A stretch of 7,468 bases of DNA, taken from Rhodobacteraceae bacterium UBA1943. Lineage in GTDB: Bacteria; Pseudomonadota; Alphaproteobacteria; Rhodobacterales; Rhodobacteraceae. The stretch lies in the NCBI GenBank assembly GCA_002336845.1, contig DDEX01000044.1:161-7628 (forward strand), read 5' to 3'. This document shows, in pieces, positions 7,197-7,468 of this stretch. The notes beneath the pieces were generated by a model. The model did not search any database. It was given only the letters and a program-made list of their open reading frames with translations, and was not told where the DNA came from. The position numbers and the translations under genes were made by a program. Each line of letters begins with the position of its first letter. Position 1 is the first letter of the stretch.

Positions 7197-7468
7197 ATGG
7201 CAAAGGCAAAGTTTGAACGTAACAAGCCGCATGTGAACATCGGGACCATTGGTCACGTTGACCATGGCAAGACGACGCTGACGGCTGCGATCACGAAGTA
7301 TTTCGGTGAATTCCGGGCCTATGACCAGATTGACGGGGCGCCGGAAGAGCGTGCTCGCGGGATCACGATCTCGACGGCGCACGTTGAGTACGAGACGGAG
7401 AACCGTCACTATGCGCACGTCGATTGCCCCGGCCACGCGGACTATGTGAAGAACATGATCACGGGTGC
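7197..7468 (+). CDS. tuf: Translation elongation factor Tu, N-terminal part (partial)
   Basis: This is the first 90 codons of EF-Tu, the GTPase that delivers aminoacyl-tRNA to the ribosomal A site; the gene runs off the window. It begins MAKAKFERNKPHVNIGTIGH. It shows the P-loop GHVDHGKTT (19-27), switch I element RGITIST (54-60) and G3 DCPGH (76-80, H80 matching the catalytic H84 of E. coli), followed by ADYVKNMITG. AAGGAG (7183-7188) is 8 bases before the ATG. It follows fusA by 85 bases with a palindromic element between, so it is probably in the same operon, although the spacer could alter expression. Thr is coded by ACG in 8 of 9 cases here, against 4 of 13 in the first 110 codons of fusA. 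Alphaproteobacteria often have two tuf copies; only one is visible here. Confidence 0.98.
   Translation, partial: MAKAKFERNKPHVNIGTIGHVDHGKTTLTAAITKYFGEFRAYDQIDGAPEERARGITISTAHVEYETENRHYAHVDCPGHADYVKNMITG

Overview
The window is GC-rich bacterial chromosome. All eight genes, including the two cut by the edges, are on the plus strand. The flanking genes give the order rpoC - [insert] - rpsL - rpsG - fusA - tuf, the classic rpo/str ribosomal and elongation-factor region. The protein sequences look alphaproteobacterial, most likely family Rhodobacteraceae. The main clue is an enlarged, charged loop between switch I and the DTPGH motif of EF-G, which I recall from Rhodobacter relatives. That placement is inference from remembered sequences, not a search result.

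Layout: 1-311 is the 3' end of rpoC, followed by a textbook intrinsic terminator (332-368). A separate block follows: an EamA/DMT-family exporter-type membrane protein (464-1348), then a tightly coupled three-gene cassette (1426-3867). The cassette encodes a GT2 polyprenyl-phosphate glycosyltransferase, a 103-residue three-helix LAB_N membrane protein and a GT39 (PMT/ArnT-type) integral membrane glycosyltransferase. The reading frames of the three overlap. A strong sigma70-like promoter (TTGACA-17-TATCAG) starts just after the cassette. It is followed by a hairpin-rich leader of about 210 nt and then rpsL (4122-4493), rpsG (4505-4975), fusA (4985-7111), a REP-like palindromic spacer (7120-7154) and the first 90 codons of tuf (7197 to the window end).

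How the genes work together: the housekeeping genes supply RNA polymerase beta', the decoding-centre protein S12, the small-subunit head protein S7 and the two elongation-factor GTPases. The cassette reads as a self-contained lipid-linked glycosylation route. The GT2 would load a sugar on undecaprenyl phosphate on the cytoplasmic face. The GT39 enzyme would transfer it to an acceptor (lipid A, another glycan or a protein) on the periplasmic face. The small LAB_N protein sits where a GtrA or ArnE/F flippase gene is usually found. This substitution is the most interesting hypothesis in the window. The sugar and acceptor cannot be read from the sequence.

I see no tRNA, rRNA, CRISPR array, insertion sequence, integrase or attachment site.
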